From contig JALUWO010000309.1 of NCBI GenBank assembly GCA_027019405.1, positions 1 to 41,895 on the forward strand: 41,895 nucleotides of DNA. The letters are read 5' to 3'. Below the pieces are notes generated by a model. That model was given only the letters and a program-made list of their open reading frames with translations, searched no databases and was not told where the DNA came from. The position numbers were made by a program, and so were the translations under genes. This document shows positions 12,770 through 22,824 of the stretch, in pieces. How positions within the stretch are numbered: the stretch's first letter is position 1; each line of letters opens with the position of its first letter. The stretch comes from Candidatus Altimarinota bacterium (lineage in GTDB: Bacteria > Patescibacteriota > Gracilibacteria > BD1-5 > UBA6164).

Positions 12770-12834
12770 AATAAAATATCTATTATATAATTATATTATG
12801 TATATCTTACTATATTTTTTTCATTTTAACAATT

Positions 12835-13593
12835 TTAATATCAAGAAGCAATTGTTATTACAATAATTTTTTTAGGATTATATTCTTTTAAAAGTTTAGA
12901 AATTTCATTAACTGTAGTTCAAGTAGATATTATATCATCAACCAAAATAATTATTTTATTGTCTATAATGTCTACTTTATTTTTATTTATTTTAAAGGAA
13001 TTATTTAAATTTTTTAATCTATTTTCTTTTTTTAGTTTTGATTGTTGTCTAGTATTTTTTATCTTTTTTATTATATTTTTTTCAAATTTAAATCAAAAAT
13101 CCAAAGCAATATATTTTGCCAAAACTTCAGAATGATTATATCATCTTTTTAGTTTTCTAAAAAAATTCATTGGAGCAGGAATAACTATAAAATCTTGCTT
13201 TTTAAATGTTTTTAATTCATCTGGCATATGTTTTATCATTTTTTCTATTAAAAGCTCTCAAAAATCCTCTGCAATATCTTTTTTATTATAAAACTTAAAA
13301 TCCTTTACTAATTTTTTTATTAATTTTATTTTATAATGAGTTAAAATTATTGTTTTATCATAAAATATACTCCTCTCTGCCTTTCAGGAATCCCCCCTTT
13401 GAAGGGGAGAATAATTTTTACAAGAATCATGAACTTCAAAATTTTTTGAGTATTTTTTACAAACATAACAAATCTCATCAAAAAAATAATGCTTCTCAAT
13501 CTTCTCAAAACAATCTTCACACAAAAAATGTCATTCTTTTCCACAAGAATAACATTTTTTAGGAGCAATTATGTCTTTTATGAATTTAAACAT
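12835..13593 (-). CDS. comFC: ComF-family phosphoribosyltransferase-like protein
   Basis: ComFC-type protein linked to natural transformation (late DNA uptake). The 252-residue protein opens with a zinc-finger-like set of cysteines (CYSC, CEDC, CYVC, then DSC) in residues 14-58 and ends in a phosphoribosyltransferase fold with the PRPP-binding motif ILVDDIISTGTT (about 215-226) and FKNTRQ-like KNTRQQSKL. Between cysteine 58 and the conserved FYDKTI stretch lies a foreign-looking segment SPLQRGDSGKAER, encoded by unusually GC-rich palindromic DNA (13386-13410 and flank) that keeps the frame. Neighbours do not form a com operon, but pil genes and comEC lie in the same window. Confidence 0.9.
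13378..13412. repeat. GC-rich palindromic insertion inside comFC
   Basis: About 35 bases rich in G/C inside a gene of otherwise very low GC. The core (13391-13410) is a hairpin of CCCCTT/AAGGGG with a two-base loop, flanked by TTTCAGGAA. Read through in frame it adds about 13 residues to ComFC at a loop between the zinc finger and the transferase domain. It resembles the short palindromic elements that insert in frame in other bacterial genomes; only one copy is seen here. Confidence 0.5.
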
Positions 13594-13600
13594 TATATAT

Positions 13601-13629
13601 TTGTTAATAAAAAACTTTTATGATAAAAT
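13601..13629 (+). promoter_or_regulatory. Probable promoter of the 54-residue peptide gene
   Basis: TTGTTA (13601-13606), 17-base spacer, TAAAAT (13624-13629). The predicted transcript would begin at about 13636, exactly where the foldable leader starts. Boxes are imperfect. Confidence 0.4.
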
Positions 13630-13635
13630 ATTATT

Positions 13636-13722
13636 ACAAATAGTAAGAGTCCATCTTTCTATAAAAAAATAAAAATGGTGGACTATGCTATTTGTATAGT
13701 CTACTTTGTCTAGGAGGACAAA
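13636..13722 (+). promoter_or_regulatory. Structured 5' leader with competing hairpins and caged Shine-Dalgarno
   Basis: Three interlocking inverted repeats. (1) ACAAATAG (13636-13643) pairs with CTATTTGT (13688-13695), enclosing AGTCCA (13648-13653) paired with TGGACT (13679-13684). (2) GTGGACTAT (13678-13686) pairs with ATAGTCTAC (13696-13704), a stem that excludes form 1. (3) TTTGTC (13705-13710) pairs with GACAAA (13717-13722) and holds the AGGAGG ribosome binding site at loop and stem edge, next to the ATG at 13723. Mutually exclusive folds just upstream of a caged start are what a riboswitch or protein-sensing leader looks like; it matches no class I recognise. Confidence 0.55.
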
Positions 13723-13887
13723 ATGTTACAACAAAACAAAAAATTAGCTTTGTTTTTTGCATTCCTAAGTGGAATAAGCACTTTTGTAGGAATTATTCCT
13801 ACTTATAAAACTCCTAATTTTCTAGGCCTAGCAGTTGTTTTTGCTATCTCAGCAATAATCATTGCCATACCTGATAATAAAGAGTAG
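13723..13887 (+). CDS. 54-residue two-helix membrane peptide, unknown
   Basis: ATG preceded by a perfect AGGAGG; ends with TAG. The product has a short polar start (MLQQNKK), a first hydrophobic helix (LALFFAFLSGISTFVGII), a turn with TYKTPN and a second helix (FLGLAVVFAISAIIIAI), then DNKE: a small helical hairpin in the membrane. Its glycines are GGA and GGC, none TGA, unlike nearly all neighbours, and codons such as CTA, GGC and ATC are more frequent. It stands alone with its own leader and terminator between two leftward genes. Function unknown; a toxin-like or phage-type small membrane protein is possible but unsupported. Confidence 0.7.
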   Translation: MLQQNKKLALFFAFLSGISTFVGIIPTYKTPNFLGLAVVFAISAIIIAIPDNKE

Positions 13888-13897
13888 ACCATTATAT

Positions 13898-13925
13898 GCC
13901 ACCTGAAATGGTGGCCTTTCTTTTT
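13898..13925 (+). terminator. Strong rho-independent terminator
   Basis: GCCACC (13898-13903), loop TGAAAT, GGTGGC (13910-13915), then CTTTCTTTTTG. This GC-rich stem is unusual for the window, where other terminators are nearly pure A/T, and it ends the 54-residue peptide unit. Confidence 0.88.
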
Positions 13926-13935
13926 GCTTAAAATA

Positions 13936-15426
13936 TTAATCTAAACTTTCCAAAATACTACTCACACTATCTACTCAAAAACCAGTCATTCATTTATTAG
14001 CAAGTCAATATGGTTCAAATGAATTTATAGCAGTTCAAGCAATATCTACATGAGTATAATCTTCATTATTCATTAAAAAATTTGATAAAAATGCTGCTCA
14101 CATAGTAGAACCTGCATAAACTCATCTATTTAGATTTTCTAAATCTGCTATTTCAGATTTTGTTTTTTCTATAAAATAATTATCAAAAGGTAATTTATTA
14201 TATTTTTCAAAATTTTCTTCACTATATTTTAAAAATTTCTTTATTAATTTCTTATCTGTTCACATAATTCAAGCATATCTAAAACCTAAAGCAACCATAC
14301 AAGCTCATGTTAAAGTTGCTATAGTTATTATTTTAGTAGTTTTATAATTTTTTGAAATATAAGAAACTCAATCTGCCAAAACAAGTCTTCATTCTGCATC
14401 TGTATGAATAACATCAACTGTTTTTCAAGAATATGATTTTAAAATATCACTTGGTTTATATGCTTCTCAAGAAATATGATTTTCAGCTAAAACTAAACAA
14501 GCAACTATATTTACTTTTAGATCTTTTTTATCTAACTGCTTCATAATAGAAAAAACATTTGCAGCTCAGCACATATCTCATTTCATTTCATACATTGAAG
14601 TTCATGGTTTTACTTGAATTCAACCAGTATCAAAAGTAACTCATTTTCACACTAATCAAATAGTAGGATATTTTTTATTTATAATTTTTTCTAAAATAAC
14701 AACTTTAGGTTTATGAATAGATCCTTTTCATACAGCTTCAATTAAACCTAATCCTAACTTTTGAATTTTTTTATAATCAAGGATTTTTACTTTTATATTT
14801 TTAAATTTTGTCTTTTTTACAATATCTGCAAAACTTTCTGGATAAAGTTCATTTGCTGGCATAGTTCATAAATCTCTTGCAAATACTATATTATCTAAAG
14901 TTTTTTTTCTATTTTCCAATTTTTTTATTAAATAATCTATATCTGATTTTTTTTCTGATTTAGCTGATAATTTTACAGTATTTTTATTTCAGTTTTGATT
15001 TGTTAATAATACTTTTATTTTATCTTTTTTACTTTCTTCTGTTTTATATTTAGTAAATTTATATCTTGATAAAATAGATAAATCTAATAAATCTAACAAA
15101 CTTTTATCATTATTTGAACAAATTGTTAAATTATTTTGTTTAAAATCTCTAAATATATTTGAAGCAAAATAAACTAAATCTTGTTTAGAATCATCTAAAT
15201 AAAATATAACTATAAGTTTTTCAAATATATTGTCTCATAGAAAAAAATCTAGAGAATTATTTTTTCATTCCTTAAAAACTTGTTTTATTTTAGATAAAAT
15301 ATTTGGATTTAATTCTAATCATTCTATATTTAATTCCTCTAAAATCTTTATATCTGATTTTTTTTCTATTAAATAAAATAAATTTGATTGTTTTATTTTA
15401 TTTATATTTTTTTCTATTTTTAACAT
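13936..15426 (-). CDS. pepA: Leucyl aminopeptidase, M17 family
   Basis: Dinuclear metal aminopeptidase of the cytoplasm, releasing N-terminal residues from peptides. The 496-residue protein carries the M17 core in order: VGKGVTFDTGG (metal-binding Lys and Asp), SMYEMKGDMCGAANV, HTDAEGRLVLAD (metal Asp/Glu and catalytic Arg) and a C-terminal FEPYGLANKGMTGFGVDS. In nearly all family members the third motif reads NTDAEGR; here the Asn is His, a change next to the metal ligands. The start lies 2 bases after the stop of a polytopic membrane protein, so it is the last gene of a leftward operon of unknown proteins. Confidence 0.93.
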
Positions 15427-15428
15427 TT

Positions 15429-16718
15429 TTATTTTAATTTAAAATTTAATTGTCTAAGTTTAAAATAACTTCAAAAAGCTATCATTGAACATATTAATAA
15501 TATAATACCTAAAGTTAATAAATCAAAGCTAAAAGCATAAAAATAGTAGACAATAACAAAAAAACTTATCAAATAAGAAATTGTATATAAAAAATAATAA
15601 TCAAATTCATATTTAAAATCATAAAAATAACTATAAATTATTATTTCTCATGCTAAAGCAAATCATAATCATAAAAATATAAATCAACTATCAAGTAAAA
15701 ATAATTGTTTAAAATAAAAATAAAAAACTAAAAATAAAAACAAAATAATTGAATATAAATATGATACATAATTTTGATATTTATAGTGAATTAAAAAATT
15801 AAAAATACTTATATATATCAAATTTAATATTGAAAATATTATAAAAGTATTATGTAAAATTAAATAAATTGAAGATATTCAAGAGATATAAGATATTATA
15901 ATAGAAATAGCATTTAAAATATATTTACTATTTTTAAAAAAGTTAATTTTTGTAATAAAATAATAAATAAATGTAAATAAAAATGTTGAAGATAAAAGAA
16001 TTGAAATTCAAAGTTTTATATTTTCTCTAAAAAGATAATAACTTAAAAACAATAAACAATATATAAAAAAATTTGATACAATAGCTATATCACTTTTTTT
16101 ATTTTTTGATAAAAACCTATCATTATAAAAAGTAAGTAAAAAGAATATAAATATTAAAATTGAATTAATTATATCTATCTTTGTTAAAAAAAATCAAATA
16201 TTAAAATAAGTTAATATAAAAAATATAATATAATAAAAAGAAAACAATATAGTATTTATTTTTATAAAATCTCTAAATAATAAAAAATTTTTTCTAGTTA
16301 AAAATAAAAATAATACTATAAAATTTAAAGTTAAAACAAAATAAGAAAAATTATTATATCAAAAATATTTTAAAATAAAATAAAAAGCACTATATGCAAA
16401 TATCAATCATATATAATATAAATACTGTCTAAAAAAATTTTGAATTATATCTGTAATATAAGCCAAATTAATACTTTTTATTTTTTTATTTTCATCCTTA
16501 TTATCAGTTTTTACAAATGTATTTGAATATAAAAAAAATGAAAAAAATCAAATAATAAAAAATATTATTGATTCTATTAATAAATTTCAACTTAAACTAT
16601 TAAATATAATATTTCAATCAAAATTATAATTTAATATTTTTCATCAATTTGAATCTAAATAAAAAATATAAAAAATAAGTCAAAATATTATATTTACAAA
16701 AAATAGTAATATATTCAT
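15429..16718 (-). CDS. Polytopic membrane protein, unknown
   Basis: A 429-residue protein made of about twelve hydrophobic segments with short loops, very rich in Ile, Phe, Tyr and Leu. I see no transporter or glycosyltransferase motif. An acidic/basic stretch (KTDNKDENKKIK, near residue 75) interrupts the first helices. The start at 16718 is followed by an uninterrupted frame when TGA is Gly. It lies 69 bases after the preceding gene and 2 bases before pepA. In AT-rich genomes such sequences drift quickly, so the family may be recognisable only by structure. Confidence 0.8.
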
Positions 16719-16754
16719 ATAAATAAATATTAATTTTATTACAAATATAATATT

Positions 16755-16789
16755 AAAAAAAGCTTTTTTTTCAATAAAAAGCTTTTTTT
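16755..16789 (-). terminator. Possible terminator at end of the coiled-coil gene
   Basis: Leftward strand: AAAAAAAGCTTTTT, short loop, AAAAAGCTTTTTTT. The stem is weak in GC (one GC pair of two on each side) but is followed by a T-run; it overlaps the stop at 16788 and may reduce read-through into the membrane-protein gene. Confidence 0.5.
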
Positions 16790-18197
16790 AAAAGTTTATA
16801 AGTCAAAAAATAATTAAAATAAATACTAAAAATAAATTTATTATTAATGTAAATATTCATCTACTTAAATACATTGCTAAATAAATAAATATAAAGATTA
16901 TAAAATAAAATACTCATCTATAATTAATACTATCAATTAAATATCATAAATTTAAAATATTATAATAACTTAAAAATAATGTTACTAAAAACAATAAACC
17001 ATAGAAAAATATTACTAAAAATAAGTATCATCTAATATTTTTAAAAAATAATAATATTTTATCTATAAAATAATTATATCATCTCTTTATTTTTGTATAA
17101 GAAATTATATTTTTATCTATTTTAGATTTTAATAAAATTAAATTACTATTTATTAATCTTCTTTCAATTAATATTTTATCTTTCTTTTCTTTTAATTTAC
17201 CAAAAGGAAAAATAAATACATATAAATTTTTTAAAATTTTTAAATTATTTTCATTTTTTTTATCTTTATATTTTTTTATTCAAAGTAAAGTATTTAAATA
17301 AAAACTTGATCTTTTATCAATTATTTTCTTTTTTTTCTTAAAAAATTCTTTAAAATTTTTTAGTTGATTTTTAAGTTTTTCTATTTTTAAATTAAACTGA
17401 TATAAAAAATCTTGTTCTTTTGGAATAAATTTCTCTTTTGATCAAAGTTTTTTTAATAAAGCATTAGTCTGTTTTAAAAGTTTTTCTACAGATTCATCTT
17501 TTTTTTCCTCTAATAAAAATAATTCAATTTCTCATAATTTTAATAAAGCTAATTCTGAAACTTCTTTTATTTTACTTATATTTGTTGATGTTTTTAATAA
17601 AACTAAAGAATTATATATTTCTTTTAATTTTTGAACTTTTATTGGATCTAAATTTCAAAAATTTTTATTTTCAAAAATAATTTTAAATTTTTCAAGTACA
17701 AATTGTAATAATTTATAACTATTTTCTAATTCTTTTTTTAAGTAAAAACTATCTGTTTTAGTTTCATTATTTTCTATTTTTTCTTTATATTCTTCTGATT
17801 TAGTTTTTATTTTATTTTTTTTCTTTGAATTTATTTCATGAAATAAATTATATTGTTTAATAATTTTATCTAAAATTTTTTGTTTTTCCTCTTGAGATAA
17901 ATTTTCATCATCTTGAAAATATAATTCTTTTACATCATATCAAAGTCAATCTTTTAATTTTAAATAAACTTTAAATAAATCATTTCATATAATTTTTCAG
18001 TTCTTTAATTTATCATCTTTTAATGCTTTAAAAATTATTTTTTTTCATTTTAAATTATCTAATTTTATTTCTTCAATACCTAAAACAGAGTATCACTGAT
18101 TGTGTACTCTTTCTTTTGCTTCCAATTGAGAAGAAGCATTAAAGACCAATGAATATTTTTTTTGATCTTTTGAAACTGATACTTTATATTTAGGCAT
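16788..18197 (-). CDS. Coiled-coil membrane protein with GspF-N-like N-terminus
   Basis: A 469-residue protein with three parts. Residues 1-45 (MPKYKVSVSKDQKKYSLVF, then ASSQLEAKERVHNQGYSVLGI) have the pattern of the small N-terminal domain of PilC/GspF proteins: a Y-x-V strand, A-S-x-x-E-A, and G-x-x-V-x-x-I. Residues about 100-370 are Lys/Glu-rich and mostly coiled coil. About 385-469 contain two to three membrane helices. I know no family with this architecture. It is the third gene of an operon with two small soluble helical proteins and a polytopic membrane protein, which suggests a membrane complex; the role is unknown. Confidence 0.75.
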
Positions 18198-18223
18198 TTT
18201 TTCAGTTTTTTAAAATAAAATAA

Positions 18224-18511
18224 TTAAGCTATTTTTGATAATTTATCTAAAATAATTTTTGATTTAGGATTAGAACTTTTTTCTAAAGATTCAATAAAAA
18301 AATTATTAATTTTTTTTATTGAATCTTTTTCTATTTCTGCTGTTCTTGTTAATGTAGTGTAAATTTTATTAATTTCTTTATTTTTTCATATTTCATAAGC
18401 TGAAATATAATTATCTAAATTTTTTTTAGATTTTTTATTTAATCAAATTAATAAATTTTCTAAATTTTCTTGTTTATTTTCTAAATTATTTTTTAATCAA
18501 ATTGTTTTCAT
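18224..18511 (-). CDS. Small helical protein, unknown
   Basis: A 95-residue, charged, helical protein (MKTIGLKNNLENKQENLENL at the start) without membrane segment or cysteine. It begins 2 bases after the preceding stop and ends 26 bases before the coiled-coil membrane protein gene, so it is translated from the same message. No family recognised; the tight linkage suggests a small partner of that protein. Confidence 0.7.
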
Positions 18512-18513
18512 TT

Positions 18514-18825
18514 TTATATGTTATTAAATAAAAAATTAAAAGTATTTATATCTTTTTTCTTTTCTAAAGCTTCTTTTTTTCTAAGTCAATTAATTTCTGT
18601 AAAACTAGATTTTCTAATATCTTCAATTTCTTTTAGTTCAAGATTTTTTATATAATTAGACCAATTTTTATATAATTCTGTAATTTCTTTTTCATTTAAA
18701 ATATCAATAGCTTGTAAATATAAACTTTTTTGTTCTTCTGAAATATTTAAATTCATAATCATAACTTGAGTCAATTTTTTCATTGAATCAGGCTTTTTTT
18801 GTTTTTTTAAGAAATCAAAAATCAT
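18514..18825 (-). CDS. Small helical protein, unknown, first gene of operon
   Basis: A 103-residue protein starting MIFDFLKKQKKPDSMKKLTQ; the body is amphipathic helix, and the end is basic (KKEALEKKKD) followed by FNFLFNNI. No signal peptide. It opens a leftward operon of five genes that ends with pepA. An in-frame TGA at 18586 would truncate it under the standard code. Function unknown. Confidence 0.72.
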
Positions 18826-19127
18826 ATTTAAATAAATTATTTAATTATTATTAAATATAATATATCATATTTTTTATTATAAAACAAAAAAATAATTATT
18901 TATATGTTAATTATATATTATTATAAGTATATATGATATAATTTTAATTTAGTAATAATAATATAAAAAATGTTAAAATGTTAAAATGGCTTTATAAAAG
19001 CATTTATATTTTTATTATTTAAATACATTATTTTAAATAATAAAAATTATATTGAATATATAAGTATAAAAATAAAAATTAACATTTTTTTAACTATAAA
19101 AAATATTTTATATTGACTTGTTTTTTT
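18826..19127. other. Divergent intergenic region without a gene
   Basis: Almost pure A/T between a leftward and a rightward operon. No open frame of note. It contains a small perfect hairpin GCTTT-ATA-AAAGC (18989-19001), a longer inverted repeat ATTATTTAAA/TTTAAATAAT (19014-19023 with 19032-19041), and a tandem TGTTAAAATGTTAAAATG at 18971. Promoters for both directions must lie here; only the rightward one (19128-19156) is clear. Confidence 0.6.
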
Positions 19128-19156
19128 TTGATTTTTTTTTACTCTCTTTATATAAT
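19128..19156 (+). promoter_or_regulatory. Promoter of ctpA
   Basis: TTGATT (19128-19133), spacer of 17 bases rich in T, TATAAT (19151-19156). Transcription from about 19163 leaves only some 15 bases before the ATG at 19178, with no Shine-Dalgarno, so the message is nearly leaderless. Confidence 0.6.
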
Positions 19157-19177
19157 TTTATTTTATAGATATAAACA

Positions 19178-20497
19178 ATGATTGATAAAAAAAATAATAA
19201 AATAAGAAGTTTTTTAACTTTTTTTATTTTAATTTTAACATTTTTTTTACTAGGTGTGTTTTTTTCAGCATGAATAAAACAATATTTTGTTAAAAGCTTT
19301 GTTAAAAATTCTAATATAGTTAGTAATAATTTAGATTTAAGTGAATTTTATAAGGTATATAATTTATTAAAAAATAATTATTATAATATTGATTCAGTTG
19401 ATAATAAAAAATTGGTTAATTGAGCAATAAAATGAATGATAAAATCTCTTTGAGATAAACATAGTGAATTTATGGATAGTCAAGAAACTAAAAAATTTAA
19501 TGCAGTATTAGCTTGAGATTTTGAATGAATAGGTGCTGTTGTTGAAAAAACAGAAATATGAGTAAAAGTTGATAGACTTATAAAATGATCACCAGCTAAA
19601 AAAGCTTGAATAAAAAAAGATGATATTATTATAAAAGCAAATAATGTGAAACTTTGATGAATGGATTTGTTTGATGCTGTTAATAAAATAAAATGACCCT
19701 CTTGAACAAATGTTGATTTAGAAATATTAAGAGATTGAGAAAAAGATGTTTTAAATATAAAAGTTAAAAGAGAAAAAATAAAAATACCTTCAGTTGAAAC
19801 AAAAACTTTTACATGAACATATAATGATATTTGATACATTGCTTTAAATATGTTTTGAGAAAATTCTTCAGAAGAATTTGAAAAAGCTTTAGATAAATTT
19901 AAAAAGAAAGATTGAATAATAATAGACTTAAGAGATAATTGATGATGATATTTACAATCTGCAGTTCAAATATTATCAAATTTTATTGAAAATTGAAAAA
20001 CATTAGTAGAAACAAAATATAGAAATAGTTTAGAAAATAATAAGTATTTAAGTTTAAATTATGACAAACCATATAATTGAAAAATAGTTATTTTAATAAA
20101 TTGAAATTCTGCATCAGCTTCAGAAATAACTTCATTATCATTAAAAGAAAATAAAAAAGCAATATTGGTTTGAGAAAAATCTTATTGAAAATGATCAGTT
20201 CAAGAGCCTTTTTCTTTGGATGATTGAAGTTTATTGAAATTAACAATTGCTAAATGGTTTGTTCCAAATCATAAAAATATAGATTGAATTTGAATAAAAC
20301 CTGATGTAAAAGTAGATTTTACTAAAGATGATTTTAAAAATATTTTTGATAGACAACTTGATGTAGCAAAAAAAGTTTTAAAAGACTTTATAAATTTAGA
20401 TAATATAAAAAAAGTAAAAGAAAAGTGGAGTAAATTAAAAAAAGAAAGATGAATAACAAATACTTGAACTATTTTAACATGAAGTTTAAATAAATAA
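19178..20497 (+). CDS. ctpA: C-terminal processing protease, S41 family (CtpA/Prc)
   Basis: Serine protease of the cell exterior that trims C-termini of envelope proteins. The 439-residue protein has an N-terminal membrane anchor (about residues 10-35, FFILILTFFLLGVFFSA), a PDZ domain (GDFEGIGAVVEKTEIGVKV, about 105-190) and the S41 core: IIDLRDNGGGYLQSAVQ (about 250), the nucleophile in NGNSASASEI (about 310) and the general-base lysine in GEKSYGKGSVQ (about 335), then FSLDDGSLLKLTIAK. Catalytic Ser and Lys are both present. Its own promoter and terminator make it a single-gene unit ahead of glyA. Confidence 0.95.
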
Positions 20498-20506
20498 TTT
20501 TTAACA

Positions 20507-20535
20507 TAAAAAAGCTAGATAATCTAGCTTTTTTT
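20507..20535 (+). terminator. Rho-independent terminator after ctpA
   Basis: A-run, GCTAGA-TAA-TCTAGC (20514-20528), run of seven T. The stem is symmetrical with A/T flanks. Confidence 0.88.
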
Positions 20536-20579
20536 ATTATTTAGACTATATTATAATTAATAATTTTTAATTAAATATT

Positions 20580-21878
20580 ATGCTAAAAACAAATGACCCT
20601 ATATTAGTTAACTTAATAGAAAAAGAAGCTAAAAGACAAGAAACTGAAATAGAATTAATTGCTTCAGAAAATTATGTTTCAAGAGAAGTTTTAGAAGCTA
20701 ATTGAAGTGTATTAACAAACAAATATGCTGAAGGTTATCCTAAAAAAAGATATTATGGATGATGTGAAGTAATTGATGAAGTGGAAAGCTTGGCTATAGA
20801 AAGAGCTAAAAAACTTTTTAAAGCTGAACATGTAAATGTGCAACCTTTAAGTTGAAGTCCAGCTAATATGGCTGTTTATTTAGGAGTTTTAAAACCAGGA
20901 GATAAAGTTTTAGGTTTTAGTCTAGATCAAGGTTGACACTTGAGTCATGGTCATCCTCTTAATTTTTCAGGTATTTTATATGAAATTGTTCCTTATTTTG
21001 TAGACAAAGAAACTTGAGAAATAGATATGGATGAAGTAGAAAAAATAGCTTTAAAAGAAAAACCTCAAATGATTTTAGCTTGATTTTCTGCTTATTCTAG
21101 AGATTTTAATTGGAAAAGATTTAGAGAAATAGCTGACAAAGTAGGAGCTATTTTAATGGCTGATATAGCTCATATTGCTGGGCTTATAGCATGAGGAGTT
21201 TTAGAAAATCCAGTTTTAATTTGTGATATAGTTACAACTACAACTCATAAAACATTAAGATGACCAAGAGGTTGAATGATTATGTGTAAAGAAAAATTTG
21301 CAAAACAAATAGACAGAGCAGTTTTTCCAGGAGTTCAATGAGGTCCTCATGAGAATTTAATAGCAGCAAAAGCTGTAGCTTTTGGAGAAGCCTTAAAACC
21401 AGAATTTAAAGAATATGTTAAGCAAGTAGTAAAAAATGCTAAAATTTTAGCTAGAGATTTACAAGAAAATTGATTTAAAATTGTTTCAGGTTGAACTGAT
21501 AATCATTTAATGCTTGTAGATGTTTTTTCTTCATTTTGAGTAACTTGAAAAGAAGCTGAAAGAGCTTTGGAATTAGTAGGGCTTTCTACAAACAAAAATA
21601 TGATTCCTTATGATCCAAGAAAACCTCTTGATCCAAGTTGAATAAGATTATGAACTCCAGCAGCTACAACAAGATGAATGAAAGAAACTGAAATGCAAAA
21701 AATAGCTAAAATCTTTACTGAAACAATAAAGGTTTTAAAAGAATTTAAATGATATGATTCAAAAGTAGAAGATAAATCAAATATGGAAATTTTTGAAAAT
21801 AAAGAATTTTTAGGAAAATTAGAAGATTTGAAAAAAGAAGTTTTGGAATTGTGTGAGAGATTTCCAGTTTATAAATAA
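20580..21878 (+). CDS. glyA: Serine hydroxymethyltransferase
   Basis: PLP enzyme that interconverts serine and glycine and charges tetrahydrofolate with a one-carbon unit; in the cytoplasm. The 432-residue protein is full length. Motifs: [19 protein letters not shown] (about 23-41), [20 protein letters not shown], the PLP lysine in [14 protein letters not shown] (about 224), NHLMLVDV and IRLGTPAATTRGM. Many of these conserved glycines are TGA codons, giving one of the clearest proofs of the recoding in this window. Linked with Fmt further downstream, it supports a working folate one-carbon pool. It is followed closely by a row of small nucleotide-related genes. Confidence 0.97.
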
Positions 21879-21888
21879 TTAATAATTT

Positions 21889-22200
21889 ATGATAGATAAA
21901 TTAGTTAGGGATAAAATACCTGAAATTATAAAAAGAAAATGAGAAAATTGTGAATTTTATATTGCTTCTAAAGAAGAATATTTATCTTTTTTATTTAAAA
22001 AAGTAGTTGAAGAAGCAGAAGAAATATTAAATTCATCAAATGATAAAGAATTAAAAACAGAAATAGCAGATTTATATGAAGTTATAGATGCTATTTTAAA
22101 AGAAAAAAATATTGATATTAATGAAATAAATAAAGTAAAACAAGAAAAATATAAATTAAGAGGATGATTTGATAAGAAAATAATTTTAACAAAGTATTAA
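21889..22200 (+). CDS. Phosphoribosyl-ATP pyrophosphohydrolase-like house-cleaning protein
   Basis: A 103-residue all-alpha NTP pyrophosphatase-type protein of the MazG/HisE superfamily. The start MIDKLVRDKIPEIIKRKG and the metal-binding helix FKKVVEEAEEIL (E-x-x-E-E, about residues 35-48) with the second acidic helix EIADLYEVIDAIL (E/D pair) fit the phosphoribosyl-ATP-pyrophosphohydrolase-like house-cleaning family, thought to remove odd nucleotides. True HisE is unlikely, since no histidine genes are near. It lies 10 bases after glyA. Confidence 0.85.
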
Positions 22201-22226
22201 AAAATAATTGAAATATAATAATTATT

Positions 22227-22814
22227 ATGATAAAAAATCTACAAAATAAACTAAAATTCATTGAATTAATAGATAAAATGAAAGATATAGATAGAGCTAT
22301 TTATTTGAAAAATTGAAAACAGGAAAATGATGCTGAACATTCATATCATTTAGCAATGATGACTATAGTTTTTTCTGAGGATTTTCCAGAATTAAATTTA
22401 GAAAAATGTATTAAATTTGCCTTAATTCATGATTTAGTTGAAATATATGCTTGAGATACAATAGCTGTTATTGATTTGGAATGATTAAAAACTAAGGAAA
22501 AAAGAGAAAAAGATGCTATTAATAGATTAGAAAAAGAGTTTTGAAATATTTTATGAAATATACTTGATTTAATTAAAGAATATGAATCAAAAGCTTCTAA
22601 AGAGGCAAGATTTGTATATTCCTTAGATAAAATTCATCCTATTATTCAAAATGTTATAGTAAAATGAAAAGGTTGGAGGAAGTGGAATTATAATTTAGAA
22701 AAGACAAAAGAAAATCAATATTCAAAAGTATATTCAGAATTTTGATTAGAAAAAGTATTAGATATATATTTTGAAAAAGCAGAAAAGGAAAATATGTTTT
22801 ATAATGAAAAGTAA
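22227..22814 (+). CDS. HD-domain hydrolase, YfbR/HDDC2-like 5'-deoxynucleotidase
   Basis: HD-fold metal hydrolase of 195 residues. The metal ligands appear in order: the first His in DAEHSYHLAMM (about 35), HD in FALIHDLVEIYAGDT (about 72-86) and a later Asp in FVYSLDKIHP. This layout is that of HDDC2/YfbR proteins, which dephosphorylate deoxynucleoside 5'-monophosphates; substrate is not provable here. It follows a MazG-like gene by 26 bases and precedes a pentapeptide-repeat protein and a cN-III-like nucleotidase, so a nucleotide salvage role is likely (inference). Confidence 0.87.
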
Positions 22815-22824
22815 AAACTTAATT

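Noticed and set aside
13350-13562. Open frame of 70 codons on the plus strand across the comFC zinc-finger region
   Set aside because: It lies wholly antisense to comFC, whose cysteine and PRPP motifs are clear, and has no family features.
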